From assembly GCF_009193135.1 (NCBI RefSeq), contig NZ_VUKC01000001.1, positions 1 to 64,000 on the forward strand: a DNA stretch of 64,000 nt. Reading direction: 5' to 3'. The notes below the pieces were generated by a model. It was not told the origin of the DNA. It saw only the letters and a list, made by a program, of their open reading frames with translations, and did not search any database. The position numbers and the translations under genes are program-made. Below are positions 17,535 through 26,673 of the stretch, in pieces. Each line of letters begins with the position of its first letter. Within the stretch, counting starts at the first letter, position 1. The stretch is from Georgenia satyanarayanai. Lineage in GTDB: Bacteria > Actinomycetota > Actinomycetes > Actinomycetales > Actinomycetaceae.

Positions 17535-18230
17535 TCAGGCGGGGCGGGTGACGAGGCCGCGGATGTACTGCTCGGCCTCGGTCACCCGCATCGTGCGCGC
17601 GCCGCGGCGCTCGAGCTCGGCGATCATCCCCGGCTCGATGCGCGCGAGGTTGAGGCCGCGGCGCAGGAGTGTGAGCGGGGGCTTGCGGGCCTCACCGAGG
17701 TCGCGCAGGAGCCGGAACCAGAAGGTCTGCAGGCGCGGGCGCCACAGGCACAGGGCGTCGGCGAGGATGTCCTCGTCGCGGCACTCCGCGATGAGCTCGG
17801 CGGCGAAGATTCCCTCGGCGAGCACGATGGGGCTGCCGCCGGCGTCGAACTGGGTGGTCGTCGTGCGCCGGTTGGTCGGGATGTCGTACAGCGGCACCTC
17901 GGCGCGGCCGGTGCGGGCGATCTCGAGGAGCGCGGCGAGCGCGCCCTCACGGTCCCAGCTGCGCGGGTCGTCCCAGTCGACGATGCCGTACCGGCGGGGC
18001 AGCTCGGGGTGGTCACCGTCGCGGTAGAAGTCGTCCAGCGAGACCACCGGGAGGCCGAGTCGGCCCGTGAGCGAGGTCTTTCCCGACCCGGAGGGCCCGG
18101 TGAGAAGCACCACGCGAACGGGCGTGCGCCGCGCACCCGGCGGGATGTCGAACAGCCCGGGCTGGCTGACCTCGTCGGCGGCGGGACCGGCCTCGGCGTC
18201 GCCCGTGGCGCCGGTGCTCGTCGCGCTCAT
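17535..18230 (-). CDS. Uridine kinase-like P-loop ATPase
   Basis: A 231-residue soluble kinase with Walker A GPSGSGKTSL, then VVSLDDFYRDGD (the Asp-containing lid of uridine/pantothenate-type kinases), an IVDWDDPRSWD segment and LAEGIFAAEL. These are family features of uridine kinase-like proteins in actinobacteria; the real substrate is untested. The ATG at 18230 is chosen because the longer frame upstream is Arg-rich and unlike the family. Divergent from lysS. Confidence 0.8.
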   Translation of the reverse strand: MSATSTGATGDAEAGPAADEVSQPGLFDIPPGARRTPVRVVLLTGPSGSGKTSLTGRLGLPVVSLDDFYRDGDHPELPRRYGIVDWDDPRSWDREGALAALLEIARTGRAEVPLYDIPTNRRTTTTQFDAGGSPIVLAEGIFAAELIAECRDEDILADALCLWRPRLQTFWFRLLRDLGEARKPPLTLLRRGLNLARIEPGMIAELERRGARTMRVTEAEQYIRGLVTRPA

Positions 18231-18275
18231 CGCCCATCCCCTCGTGCGCCGCCTCGGCCCGGCGCGTCCCGCACG

Positions 18276-18281
18276 AGGATA
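18276..18281 (-). promoter_or_regulatory. -10 box for the uridine kinase-like gene
   Basis: TATCCT on the minus strand (AGGATA on plus), giving a leader of about 40 bases that includes a GAGGGG site before the ATG. Confidence 0.4.
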
Positions 18282-18312
18282 GCGCCGGGCCCGGCCCCGA
18301 CGCGCCGCTGGA

Positions 18313-18318
18313 TAGGAT
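18313..18318 (+). promoter_or_regulatory. -10 box, leaderless start of lysS
   Basis: TAGGAT, six bases, then GTG at 18325; no ribosome binding site. Confidence 0.55.
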
Positions 18319-18324
18319 CGGGGG

Positions 18325-19863
18325 GTGAGTGAGACGACCCCCACCGTGCCGGTACCCGAGGATCTCGAGCAGGACGTTCCCGAGCAGGTCAGGGTCCGTG
18401 CCGAGAAGCGCGCCCGGATGCTGGCCGCGGGCGTCGACCCCTACCCCGTCACCCTCCCGGTCACGACGACCATCGCCGCCGTCCGCGAGAGGCACGCCGG
18501 TCTGGAGGCGGGGGAGGAGACGGACGACGTCGTCGGCGTCGCCGGGCGGGTCATGTACCTGCGCAACACGGGCAAGCTGTGCTTCGTCACGCTCCAGAGC
18601 GGGGACGGCACCCGCCTGCAGGCGATGCTCTCGCGCGCCGAGGTCGGGGAGGAGGCGCTGGCCGCCTTCAAGGCCGACGTCGACCTCGGCGACCACCTCT
18701 TCGTGCACGGCCGGGTCATCGCCTCCCGCCGTGGCGAGCTGAGCATCTTCGCCGACTCCTACCGGCTGGCCGCCAAGTCCCTGCGTCCGCTGCCCAAGAC
18801 CTACGAGACCGAGGACGGCGAGCAGGTCGCGCTCTCCGAGGAGGGCCGGGTGCGCCGCCGCCACCTCGACCTCATCATGCGCCCGGCCGCCCGCGACATG
18901 GTCCGCACGCGCGCCGCCGTCGTGAGGTCGTTGCGCCGCAACCTCGACGAGCGCGACTTCCTCGAGATCGAGACGCCGATGCTCCAGGTCCAGCCGGGTG
19001 GTGCGGCCGCGCGGCCCTTCGTCACCCACATGAACGCCTACGACGTCGACCTCTTCCTCCGCATCGCGCCCGAGCTCTTCCTCAAGCGCGCCGTCGTCGG
19101 CGGGATCGACCGGGTCTTCGAGATCAACCGCAACTTCCGCAACGAGGGCGCCGACTCCAGCCACTCCCCGGAGTTCGCCATGCTCGAGGCCTACGAGGCC
19201 TACGGCTCCTACGACACGATGGCCGCGCTCACCCGCCACCTCGTCCAGCAGGCGGCGCTGGACGCCTTCGGGAGCACGACGGTCACCCTCGCGGACGGCA
19301 GCGAGTACGAGCTCGGGGGCGAGTGGGACGAGCTGTCCCTGTTCCCCTCGCTCAGTGCCGCGCTCGGTGAGGAGGTCTCCCCGCAGACCTCGCTCGCGGA
19401 CCTCACCCGGCACGCCGACCGGCTCGAGGTCCCCGTCGCCCCGCACTACACGCCCGGCAAGGTCGTCGAGGAGCTGTGGGAGCACCTCGTCGGCGACCAC
19501 CTCCACGCCCCGACCTTCGTGCGCGACTACCCCGTGGACACCTCCCCGCTCACCCGCGAGCACCGCTCGGTGCCGGGTGTCGTGGAGAAGTGGGACCTGT
19601 ACGTGCGCGGCTTCGAGCTCGCCACCGCCTACTCCGAGCTCGTCGACCCCGTCGTCCAGCGCGAGCGCTTCGCCGCGCAGGCGCTCGTGGCCGCGGCGGG
19701 CGACCCCGAGGCCATGGTCCTGGACGAGGACTTCCTCCAGGCGATGGAGCAGGGCATGCCGCCGGCCGGTGGCATGGGGATGGGCATCGACCGCCTCCTC
19801 ATGGCGCTCACCGGCCACGGCATCCGCGAGACGATCACCTTCCCGCTGGTCAAGCGCCTCTGA
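18325..19863 (+). CDS. lysS: Lysyl-tRNA synthetase, class II
   Basis: Charges tRNA(Lys). The 512-residue protein has an N-terminal OB fold ([20 protein letters not shown]) and the class II catalytic core: motif 1 FLEIETPML, motif 2 [18 protein letters not shown], and motif 3 [13 protein letters not shown]. Length and ends match the family. The GTG at 18325 is set by the leaderless promoter. Adjacent to the pantothenate genes, a common actinobacterial arrangement. Confidence 0.97.
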   Translation: MSETTPTVPVPEDLEQDVPEQVRVRAEKRARMLAAGVDPYPVTLPVTTTIAAVRERHAGLEAGEETDDVVGVAGRVMYLRNTGKLCFVTLQSGDGTRLQAMLSRAEVGEEALAAFKADVDLGDHLFVHGRVIASRRGELSIFADSYRLAAKSLRPLPKTYETEDGEQVALSEEGRVRRRHLDLIMRPAARDMVRTRAAVVRSLRRNLDERDFLEIETPMLQVQPGGAAARPFVTHMNAYDVDLFLRIAPELFLKRAVVGGIDRVFEINRNFRNEGADSSHSPEFAMLEAYEAYGSYDTMAALTRHLVQQAALDAFGSTTVTLADGSEYELGGEWDELSLFPSLSAALGEEVSPQTSLADLTRHADRLEVPVAPHYTPGKVVEELWEHLVGDHLHAPTFVRDYPVDTSPLTREHRSVPGVVEKWDLYVRGFELATAYSELVDPVVQRERFAAQALVAAAGDPEAMVLDEDFLQAMEQGMPPAGGMGMGIDRLLMALTGHGIRETITFPLVKRL

Positions 19864-19885
19864 CGGGCTGCTCGTCCTCCCGCGT

Positions 19886-19909
19886 CCGTGCGCCGGGGGC
19901 GGTGCACGG
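19886..19909 (+). terminator. Possible terminator after lysS
   Basis: CCGTGCGCC and GGTGCACGG can pair with one mismatch around a six-base G-rich loop. It is weak evidence, but it sits 22 bases after the lysS stop, where a terminator is expected. The rest of the 173-base spacer shows nothing clear. Confidence 0.25.
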
Positions 19910-20036
19910 CTGCCCGGGGCGACGGCTCCACCGACCCTGGCCGCCTCACGGCGTCGTCGCCCGAACCCGCACGCGTACTGTGAGCCTCTGCCGGGGGAGA
20001 CCCACGACACCGCGACGAACGGGTATGACGAGAGCA

Positions 20037-21077
20037 ATGACTGCAGAATCTGACACGCCGGAACGGCCCGGTCGGTCGGTCGGGGTCCGCGAGGTGGCGG
20101 CGATGGCCGGCGTGTCCCTGGGCACCGTCTCCAACGTCCTCAACAACCCCGACCGTGTGGTGCCCAAGACGCGCGAGCGGGTCGAGCGCGCGATGCGGGA
20201 GCTCGGTTTCGTGCCGTCGCGGGCGGCGGGACAGCTCCGCAGCCGCAGGTCCGAGCTCATCGGCGTCGTCGTCCCCGACGTGGGGAACCCCTTCTGGGCG
20301 TCGGTGCTCCGGGGGATCGAGACGGTCGCCGACGGCGCGGGTCTCACGATGGTCGTCGGCTCGACCCGACAGGACCCCGCGCGCCAGCGGCACGTGCTGC
20401 GGGTGCTGGAGAGCCAGGGCGTGGACGGCCTGGTGATCGCGCCGATCGTCGAGCGTGCCGAGGACTGGGCCGCCTTCGAGGACCGCCGCTTCGGTGTCGT
20501 GACGCTCGAGCGGCAGGCGGCGGGCTCCTCGGGCGCCTGGGTGAGTCTCGACAACGTCGAGGGTGCTCGTCAGGCGATGGGCCACCTGGTCGACCAGGGG
20601 CACCGTCGTATCGCGCTCGTCAACGGTCCGACATCGGTGTCGTGGTGCGCCGAGCGGCGTGAAGGCGCCGTCCAGGCCGTCACCGAGCGTGGGCTGCGGG
20701 CCGCGGACGTCGTGGTCGACGTCGTCGTCGGCGACCTCACGGTCGAGGAGGGCGCCCGTGCGGTCGAGCCGCTGCTCGCCACCGGCGCGGTCTCGGCGGT
20801 GATGTGCGTGAACGACATGCTCGCCCTGGGCGCGCTCCTGGCCATGCAGCGACGGGGGACCCGGGTCCCGCAGGACATCGCCCTCGTCGGGTACGACGAC
20901 GCGGACTTCGCCCCGGCGCTCAACCCGCCGCTGACGACGGTGCACCAGCCCGCCTTCGACATGGGGACCGCCGCGGCGGGCCTGCTCGTCCGGGCCGACG
21001 GGCGGGCACCGGGCGAGCACATCTCCTTCGAACCCCGGCTCGTCGTCCGCGGCTCCAGCGTCGTTGCCCAACCGTGA
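20037..21077 (+). CDS. LacI family transcriptional regulator
   Basis: A 346-residue regulator: N-terminal helix-turn-helix VREVAAMAGVSLGTVSNVLNN with the hinge helix (PSRAAGQLRSRRS), then a periplasmic-binding-protein-like sugar-sensing domain starting IGVVVPDVGNPFW. It immediately precedes the sugar-uptake operon and tandem TGAACCGGTTCA sites, so it most likely represses that operon until a sugar binds. Start is ATG 20037 or the in-frame ATG 20025; neither has a good ribosome binding site. Confidence 0.9.
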   Translation: MTAESDTPERPGRSVGVREVAAMAGVSLGTVSNVLNNPDRVVPKTRERVERAMRELGFVPSRAAGQLRSRRSELIGVVVPDVGNPFWASVLRGIETVADGAGLTMVVGSTRQDPARQRHVLRVLESQGVDGLVIAPIVERAEDWAAFEDRRFGVVTLERQAAGSSGAWVSLDNVEGARQAMGHLVDQGHRRIALVNGPTSVSWCAERREGAVQAVTERGLRAADVVVDVVVGDLTVEEGARAVEPLLATGAVSAVMCVNDMLALGALLAMQRRGTRVPQDIALVGYDDADFAPALNPPLTTVHQPAFDMGTAAAGLLVRADGRAPGEHISFEPRLVVRGSSVVAQP

Positions 21078-21087
21078 CCTCCCTCAG

Positions 21088-21116
21088 TTGACACGAGCGC
21101 CACAACGGGACATTGT
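21088..21116 (+). promoter_or_regulatory. Promoter of the sugar-uptake operon
   Basis: A near-ideal -35 TTGACA (21088-21093), exactly 17 bases, then CATTGT (21111-21116) as -10. It is the best sigma-70 type promoter in the window and abuts the operators downstream. Confidence 0.75.
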
Positions 21117-21144
21117 TGAACCGGTTCATAAGTGAACCGGTTCA
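21117..21144 (+). promoter_or_regulatory. Tandem LacI-type operators
   Basis: Two perfect 12-base palindromes TGAACCGGTTCA at 21117-21128 and 21133-21144, 16 bases centre to centre, with the central CG typical of LacI-family sites. They cover the expected transcription start and early leader, so binding should block initiation. The LacI gene next door is the obvious candidate. Confidence 0.85.
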
Positions 21145-21204
21145 AAGACGACGAAACGACGGGCACGGCAGCCCAGCCGCCCGCAGCACCACGAGGAGGA
21201 TCCT

Positions 21205-21954
21205 GTGAATCGGGACCACGTCACCCGCCGGGAGTACGACGAGTGGCTCAACGAGGCGGCGAGCCTGGCTCGTGCCCTGCGCTACCCCGTGACGGCCGAG
21301 ATGGTCAACGACAGCGCCGGTATCGTCTTCGGCGACGACCAGTACGAGGCCTTCACCAACGGGCTGTGGTCCCGTGAGCCCTACGAGGTCATGGTGATCT
21401 TCGAGGCGCTCAACGAACCCGCCGTCGACGGTCTGCCGACCGCAGGGGCCGGCCACGCCGAGTACGGCGGCCTGTGCGACAAGCTGATGATCGTGCACCC
21501 GGGGAAGTTCTGCCCGCCGCACTTCCACCAGCGCAAGACCGAGAGCTACGAGGTCGTGCTCGGCGAGATGGAGGTGTTCTACTCCCACCGCCCCGTGGCC
21601 GTGGGGGACGAGGACGTCGTCGAGTTCTCGCCGATGGCCGAGGGCGCTGCCTGGCCCGAGGGCGTCGCCCTTCCCGCGGGCAGGGAGGACTCCTACGCCG
21701 AGCTCACCAGCTACGTCCGCCTGCGCGCCGGGGACCCGAAGTTCGTCATGCACCGCAAGCACCTGCACGCCTTCCGCTGCCCGGCGGACTCGCCGGTGCC
21801 CCTCGTCGTGCGGGAGGTCTCGACCTACAGCCACGAGCCGACCGAGCACGCCCAGGGCAACCCCGCCCCCCTGCCCTCCTGGGCAGGGCTCCACGACAAC
21901 GCTTTCGTCGCGCCCGCCGCCAACTCCGGGCGTCTCGCGACGGCGATCCGCTAG
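21205..21954 (+). CDS. D-lyxose ketol-isomerase
   Basis: A 249-residue cupin-type sugar isomerase of the D-lyxose/D-mannose isomerase (DUF1498) family, interconverting D-lyxose and D-xylulose (or D-mannose and D-fructose). The metal-site segment PPHFHQRKTESYEVVLGEMEV with two His, a Lys and Glu is clear, and a later His lies in FVMHRKHLHAFRC. The GTG at 21205 has AGGAGG five bases upstream. First gene of the operon controlled by the tandem operators. Confidence 0.88.
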   Translation: MNRDHVTRREYDEWLNEAASLARALRYPVTAEMVNDSAGIVFGDDQYEAFTNGLWSREPYEVMVIFEALNEPAVDGLPTAGAGHAEYGGLCDKLMIVHPGKFCPPHFHQRKTESYEVVLGEMEVFYSHRPVAVGDEDVVEFSPMAEGAAWPEGVALPAGREDSYAELTSYVRLRAGDPKFVMHRKHLHAFRCPADSPVPLVVREVSTYSHEPTEHAQGNPAPLPSWAGLHDNAFVAPAANSGRLATAIR

Positions 21955-21995
21955 CCCCCTCCACCCACCCGTCCATCCCGTCAAAGGAGACCACC

Positions 21996-23018
21996 ATGCG
22001 CACCCTCACCTCCGTCGCGGCCCTCGCCGTCGCGGGCCTCATGCTCACCGCCTGCGCCAGCGGCGCCGACGAGCCCGCTGCCGACGCCGCCAGCGGGGAC
22101 GCCCCGGCGACCGAGTTCGAGGCCAAGGACCCGCTCACCCTCGGGTACTCGGTCTACGACCTGCAGAACCCCTACTGGCAGTCCTACGCCGCGGGCGTCG
22201 AGGCCGGCGCCGAGGCCGCCGGCGTCGACGTGACGGTCGTCGACCAGAAGTCCGACCAGCAGCAGCAGGTCTCCGGCAGCCTGGACCTCGTCAACCAGGG
22301 GATCTCCGGACTCATCGTCACCCCCGTCCAGCCCTCCGCGCTCCCGGCGACGATCGACGCGGCGCACGACGCCAAGATCCCGGTCGTCATCGCGGACATC
22401 GGCACGGCGGGCGACTACGACGCCTACATCCAGTCCAACAACGTCGACGGTGGCGCGCTCGCCGCCGACTACGTCATCGAGCAGCTCGGGGACGTCCCGG
22501 GCCCGCACAAGGTCGGTGTCATCGAGCTGCACGCCGGCTCCGTCGTCGGCGAGGAGCGGGTCGCCGAGTTCGTCTCGACCATCGAGGCGCACGAGAACTT
22601 CGAGATCGTCTCGAGCCTCGACGGCAACGACACCGTCGACGGCGGCTTCGCGGCCGCGCAGGACATGCTGTCCGCGAACCCCGACCTCGAGGTCATCTAC
22701 GCCGCGAACGACGACTCGGCGATGGGCGCGCAGCGGGCGATGGAGACGGCGGGCAAGTCCGTCGCCGACGGGTTCATCCTCATCGGCTTCGACGGCGCCG
22801 ACGGCGCTCTCGACCTCATCGAGCAGGGCCTGATGAGCGCGTCGGTCGCGCAGGACCCGTACGGCCAGGGCGTGAAGGCCGTGGAGACCGTCCTCGCCCT
22901 GCTCGACGGCACGGTCGAGTACGACGACGCCGCCAGCAGGACGATCTTCTTCCCGGTCGAGATCGTCACGGCGGAGAACCTGGACGACTTCCGCGCGTCC
23001 CGCGCCGCCCAGGACTGA
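21996..23018 (+). CDS. Sugar ABC transporter substrate-binding lipoprotein
   Basis: A 340-residue binding protein of the ribose/galactose type (periplasmic-binding fold I). The signal peptide ends in the lipobox LTAC, so the mature protein is lipid-anchored outside the membrane. Typical segments are LGYSVYDLQNPYWQS, GLIVTPVQPSALP, VVIADIGTAGDYDAYIQSNN and IYAANDDSAMGA. AAAGGAG lies six bases before the ATG. It delivers sugar to the permeases encoded downstream. Confidence 0.92.
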   Translation: MRTLTSVAALAVAGLMLTACASGADEPAADAASGDAPATEFEAKDPLTLGYSVYDLQNPYWQSYAAGVEAGAEAAGVDVTVVDQKSDQQQQVSGSLDLVNQGISGLIVTPVQPSALPATIDAAHDAKIPVVIADIGTAGDYDAYIQSNNVDGGALAADYVIEQLGDVPGPHKVGVIELHAGSVVGEERVAEFVSTIEAHENFEIVSSLDGNDTVDGGFAAAQDMLSANPDLEVIYAANDDSAMGAQRAMETAGKSVADGFILIGFDGADGALDLIEQGLMSASVAQDPYGQGVKAVETVLALLDGTVEYDDAASRTIFFPVEIVTAENLDDFRASRAAQD

Positions 23019-23027
23019 GACGACGAC

Positions 23028-23060
23028 GGGTGGGGGCGCGCGGGGACGCCGCCCCCACCC
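23028..23060 (+). terminator. Intra-operon hairpin after the binding-protein gene
   Basis: An 11-base perfect stem, GGGTGGGGGCG with CGCCCCCACCC, between the binding-protein stop and the ATPase start. Such hairpins often stabilise or attenuate the message so that binding protein is made in excess over the ATPase. Confidence 0.6.
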
Positions 23061-23100
23061 GGCCGTGAAGGACCCGGTCGTGAAGGATGGAGACAAAGCG

Positions 23101-24618
23101 ATGACGACAGTGCTTCAGGTGAAGGACGTCGTGCAGGAGTACCCCGGCGTCCGGGCGCTCAAGGGAGTGTCCCTGGAGCTGCGCGCGGGCCAGGTCCTCG
23201 GACTGGTCGGCGAGAACGGCGCCGGGAAGAGCACACTGATCAGGATCCTCGGCGGTATCGAGACGCCGGTCCGGGGTGAGGTCGCCGTCCAGGGCCGGCC
23301 CCGGACCTTCCGCAGCTCCGCGGACTCCCAGGCCGCGGGGATCAGCGTGGTGAGCCAGGAGTTCCGCCTGGTCTCCCAGCTGTCCATCGCCGACAACGTC
23401 TTCCTCGGGCACGAGTCGACGACCGCGGGGGTCGTGGACGGCGCCGGGACGCGCCGGCGGACGGCCGAGCTCCTCGACCAGCTCGGCCTCGACCTCGACC
23501 CGGACCGGCCGGTCTCGTCCCTCACGGTGGGCGACCGGCAGATGGTCGAGATCGCCCGGGCCCTGTCCCGCGAGTTCGACGTCCTCATCATGGACGAGCC
23601 CACCGCCGCTCTCAACGGAGCGGAGATCGGCCGACTCCACGGCATCGTGCGCCGCCTCGCGGACCAGGGCAAGGCGATCATCTACGTCTCCCACCACCTC
23701 GACGAGATCTTCGAGATCTGCCACGACGTCGCCGTGCTCCGCGACGGCGAGCTCGTCGCGCACGCACCCACCGCCGAGCTCGACGAGGCGCGCCTCGTCG
23801 AGCACATGCTCGGCCGCAAGCCCCAGACCCTCGACCGGGCGACCGGCACCGCTAGTGACGCCGCCGTCCGCCTCGAGGTCCGCGAGCTGCGGGTGCCCGG
23901 TGTCGCGAGCCCTGTCAGCCTCAGCGTGCGCGCCGGGGAGATCCTCGGGCTCGCGGGCCTCGTCGGCTCCGGCCGCACCGAGCTCACCCGCGCCCTGTTC
24001 GGCGACCTCGTCGCGATGGGCGGGGAGGTCCGCATCGACGGCCGCCCCGTCCGTCTGCGCTCGAGCCGTGAGGCCATGCGCAACGGGCTGTTCATGCTGA
24101 GCGAGGACCGCAAGGGGGAGGGGATCCTGCCCCACCTCGACGTCACCGAGAACGCGATGGTCTCGCGGGACAGGTCCGCCCTCCCGCTGCGTCAGCGGCT
24201 CCTGCCGGTCGGCAGCGACGAGCGGGCCCAGTTCACGCGGCTGCGCGACCTCATGCGCATCCGGGTGCCGCACGGCCGGCAGCTCATCGGGAACCTCTCG
24301 GGCGGCAACCAGCAGAAGGTCCTCCTCGGCCGGGCGCTCCTGTCCGGGTGCTCCGTCCTGCTGCTCAACGAGCCCACCCGAGGGGTCGACGTCGGCGCCA
24401 AGGTCGACATCTACCAGCTCATCCGGCAGCTCGCCGAGTCAGGGGTGGCTGTCATCGTCTCGAGCTCGGACGCTCCGGAGCTCGCCGCCATCACCGAGCG
24501 CTGCGCGGTCTACTTCGCCGGCCGCCAGGTCGCCGAGCTGCACGGTCGCGACGTGACCGAGGAGAACATCGTCGGAGCATCTGTCGGTCAGACCGCGGAG
24601 GAGATCACCCATGCCTGA
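23101..24618 (+). CDS. Sugar ABC transporter ATP-binding protein (RbsA/XylG type, duplicated ATPase)
   Basis: A 505-residue protein with two fused ATPase domains. Domain 1 has Walker A GENGAGKS (37-44) and Walker B VLIMDEPT. Domain 2 has the degenerate loop GLVGSGRTEL and the signature LSGGNQQKVLLGRALL. This asymmetry is normal for the carbohydrate-uptake group. The ATG at 23101 has GGAG eight bases upstream; GTG 23065 would be an alternative. It overlaps the next gene by eight bases. Confidence 0.93.
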   Translation: MTTVLQVKDVVQEYPGVRALKGVSLELRAGQVLGLVGENGAGKSTLIRILGGIETPVRGEVAVQGRPRTFRSSADSQAAGISVVSQEFRLVSQLSIADNVFLGHESTTAGVVDGAGTRRRTAELLDQLGLDLDPDRPVSSLTVGDRQMVEIARALSREFDVLIMDEPTAALNGAEIGRLHGIVRRLADQGKAIIYVSHHLDEIFEICHDVAVLRDGELVAHAPTAELDEARLVEHMLGRKPQTLDRATGTASDAAVRLEVRELRVPGVASPVSLSVRAGEILGLAGLVGSGRTELTRALFGDLVAMGGEVRIDGRPVRLRSSREAMRNGLFMLSEDRKGEGILPHLDVTENAMVSRDRSALPLRQRLLPVGSDERAQFTRLRDLMRIRVPHGRQLIGNLSGGNQQKVLLGRALLSGCSVLLLNEPTRGVDVGAKVDIYQLIRQLAESGVAVIVSSSDAPELAAITERCAVYFAGRQVAELHGRDVTEENIVGASVGQTAEEITHA

Positions 24619-25648
24619 GGCACCCACGACCGCTGCGGCCGCCCTGGTCGCCGACGAGCGCGCGCGGTCCGCCGAGCGGGCGCGACGAGCGGACCACCGC
24701 CGTCGCCTCATGCAGAACGCCGGCGTCCTCATCCCGTTCCTGCTCGTGCTCGTCGCCGGGCTCCTCGTCGTGCCCAACTTCTCCTCGTCGTCGAACGTGA
24801 CGAACGTGCTCGTCAACGCCGCGATCCTGGCGATCGTCGGTTACGGCATGACCCTCGTCATCGCGGTCCGCGGCATCGACCTGTCGGTCGGGTCGGCCCA
24901 GGCACTGGCGGCCTGCGTCGCCGCGGCCGCCGTCAACGCGGCCGGTCCGCTCGTCGGCGCGCTCGTCGGGATCGGCGTCGGCGCCGGGCTCGGGCTCGTC
25001 AACGGGCTCATCGTCACCCAGCTGCGGGTGCCGGGCTTCATCGCCACGTTGAGCACGATGAGCGTCTTCCGCGGCCTAGTCCTCCTCTTCACCGGCGGCG
25101 CACCGATCATGGTCGCGTCCGTGGGCTTCAAGTCGGTCTCGACCAGCTCGGTGCTCGGGGTCCCGGTGCCCTTCCTCCTCGCGGTCGTGCTCGGCGCCGC
25201 AGCCGTGTTCGTCCTCGGCCGGATGCGCTTCGGCAAGCACGTCGTCGCGGTCGGTGACAACCCCGAGGCGGCGGTCGACACCGGCATCAGTGTCAACCGG
25301 GTGCTCCTGTGGGCCTACCTCGTCGCCGGTGCCTCCGCGGGCGTGGGCGGGGTGCTCCTGGCGAGCCAGCTCGGTGCCGTCAACGGCTCCGTCGCGTCGG
25401 GCCTCGAGCTGCAGGCCATCGCCATCGTCGTCCTCGGTGGCACGAGCATGGCGGGCGGGCGGCCGCGCATCGCCGGCACGTTCGTCGCCGCCCTGCTGCT
25501 CTCGATGATCAACTCCGGCCTCAACCTGCTCAACGTCCCCTCGTTCTACCAGTACGTCGCCCTCGGCGCCCTGCTCGTGTTCGCACTCAGCATCGACGGC
25601 GCCCAGCGGGCCGCCGTCCGCCGCATGCTCGTCGGGAGGATCTCGTGA
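24611..25648 (+). CDS. Sugar ABC transporter permease (RbsC/XylH type) 1
   Basis: A 345-residue membrane protein with eight to ten hydrophobic segments and the RbsC-type signatures VIAVRGIDLSVGS, GLVNGLIVTQLRVPGFIATL and AIAIVVLGGTSMAGG. Probably half of a permease heterodimer with the next gene, both energised by the upstream ATPase. Confidence 0.93.
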   Translation: MPEAPTTAAAALVADERARSAERARRADHRRRLMQNAGVLIPFLLVLVAGLLVVPNFSSSSNVTNVLVNAAILAIVGYGMTLVIAVRGIDLSVGSAQALAACVAAAAVNAAGPLVGALVGIGVGAGLGLVNGLIVTQLRVPGFIATLSTMSVFRGLVLLFTGGAPIMVASVGFKSVSTSSVLGVPVPFLLAVVLGAAAVFVLGRMRFGKHVVAVGDNPEAAVDTGISVNRVLLWAYLVAGASAGVGGVLLASQLGAVNGSVASGLELQAIAIVVLGGTSMAGGRPRIAGTFVAALLLSMINSGLNLLNVPSFYQYVALGALLVFALSIDGAQRAAVRRMLVGRIS

Positions 25649-26673
25649 CCACCACGGACCAGCTCACCACCGCACAGACACCCCCGGGTGGCCCGACCCG
25701 TCCCGGCGACCGCCCCGGCCTCGCCGGAGCGGTGTGGCGGGTCCTCTCGCAGCAGTACCTCGTCGTCGCGCTCGTCGCCCTCTGCCTCGCGGTCGGGCTC
25801 GCCCGGCCGGCCTTCTGGGGGACGGGGAACCTCTCCAACCTGCTGTTCCAGGCGTCCTTCGTGGGTCTCGCGGCGGTCGGGATGACGCTGCTCATCGCCG
25901 GTGGACTGCTCGACCTGTCCGTCGGCGGCGTCATCGCGGTGAGCTCGATCGCGGTCGCGACCGTGCTGCCGCACACGACGATCGGGGCGGCGATCGGCCT
26001 GGCGCTCCTCATCGGGGCCGGGCTCGGGCTCGTCAACGGGCTGCTCGTCACCTACGTGAGGATCGCCCCCTTCATCGCCACCCTCGGCACGCTCTACCTC
26101 TTCCTCGGCCTGGCGTTCATCTGGACCTCCGGCTCGGTCGTCCCGATCACCTCGAGCAACTACCGGGCGCTGACGACGGGCACCGTCGGCTGGGTCCCCG
26201 TGCCGTTCCTCGTCTTCGCCGCGACCGCCGTGGCCGGCTACCTCCTCCTCAAGCGCACGTACTTCGGCCGGACGGTGCGCGCGTTCGGCTCCAACGAGCG
26301 TGCCGCGGTGCTTGCCGGCCTCCCGGTCAACCGGGCGAAGGTCACCGTGTTCGTCGTCGCCGGCGTGTGCTTCGCCCTCGCGGCGGTCTTCATGGCCGGA
26401 CGCCTGGCCTCGGCGGAGGGCAACATGGCCATGGGCTTCGAGATGGACGTCATCGCGGCGGTCGTCGTGGGCGGCACCGCGCTGCGCGGTGGCCGCGGCA
26501 CGCTGCTCGGGACCGTGGTGGGCGCGCTGCTCTTCGCCGTCCTGGCCAACGCCCTCAACCTCCTCGGTGTGGCGTCCTACTGGCAGTACGTCCTCACCGG
26601 CACCGTGCTCGTCGCCGCCATCGCCATCGGCGCCCGGCGGGCGTCGGCCGCCGAGGTCCGGGGGGCGGGCTGA
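25645..26673 (+). CDS. Sugar ABC transporter permease (RbsC/XylH type) 2
   Basis: A 342-residue paralogue of the preceding permease with matching signatures (LLIAGGLLDLSVGG, GLVNGLLVTYVRIAPFIATLGTL, DVIAAVVVGGTALRGG). Starts at GTG 25645, four bases inside the end of permease 1, after GGGAGGA. Two different permeases in one operon suggest a heterodimeric channel. The stop overlaps the next gene (TGATG). Confidence 0.93.
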   Translation: MTTTDQLTTAQTPPGGPTRPGDRPGLAGAVWRVLSQQYLVVALVALCLAVGLARPAFWGTGNLSNLLFQASFVGLAAVGMTLLIAGGLLDLSVGGVIAVSSIAVATVLPHTTIGAAIGLALLIGAGLGLVNGLLVTYVRIAPFIATLGTLYLFLGLAFIWTSGSVVPITSSNYRALTTGTVGWVPVPFLVFAATAVAGYLLLKRTYFGRTVRAFGSNERAAVLAGLPVNRAKVTVFVVAGVCFALAAVFMAGRLASAEGNMAMGFEMDVIAAVVVGGTALRGGRGTLLGTVVGALLFAVLANALNLLGVASYWQYVLTGTVLVAAIAIGARRASAAEVRGAG

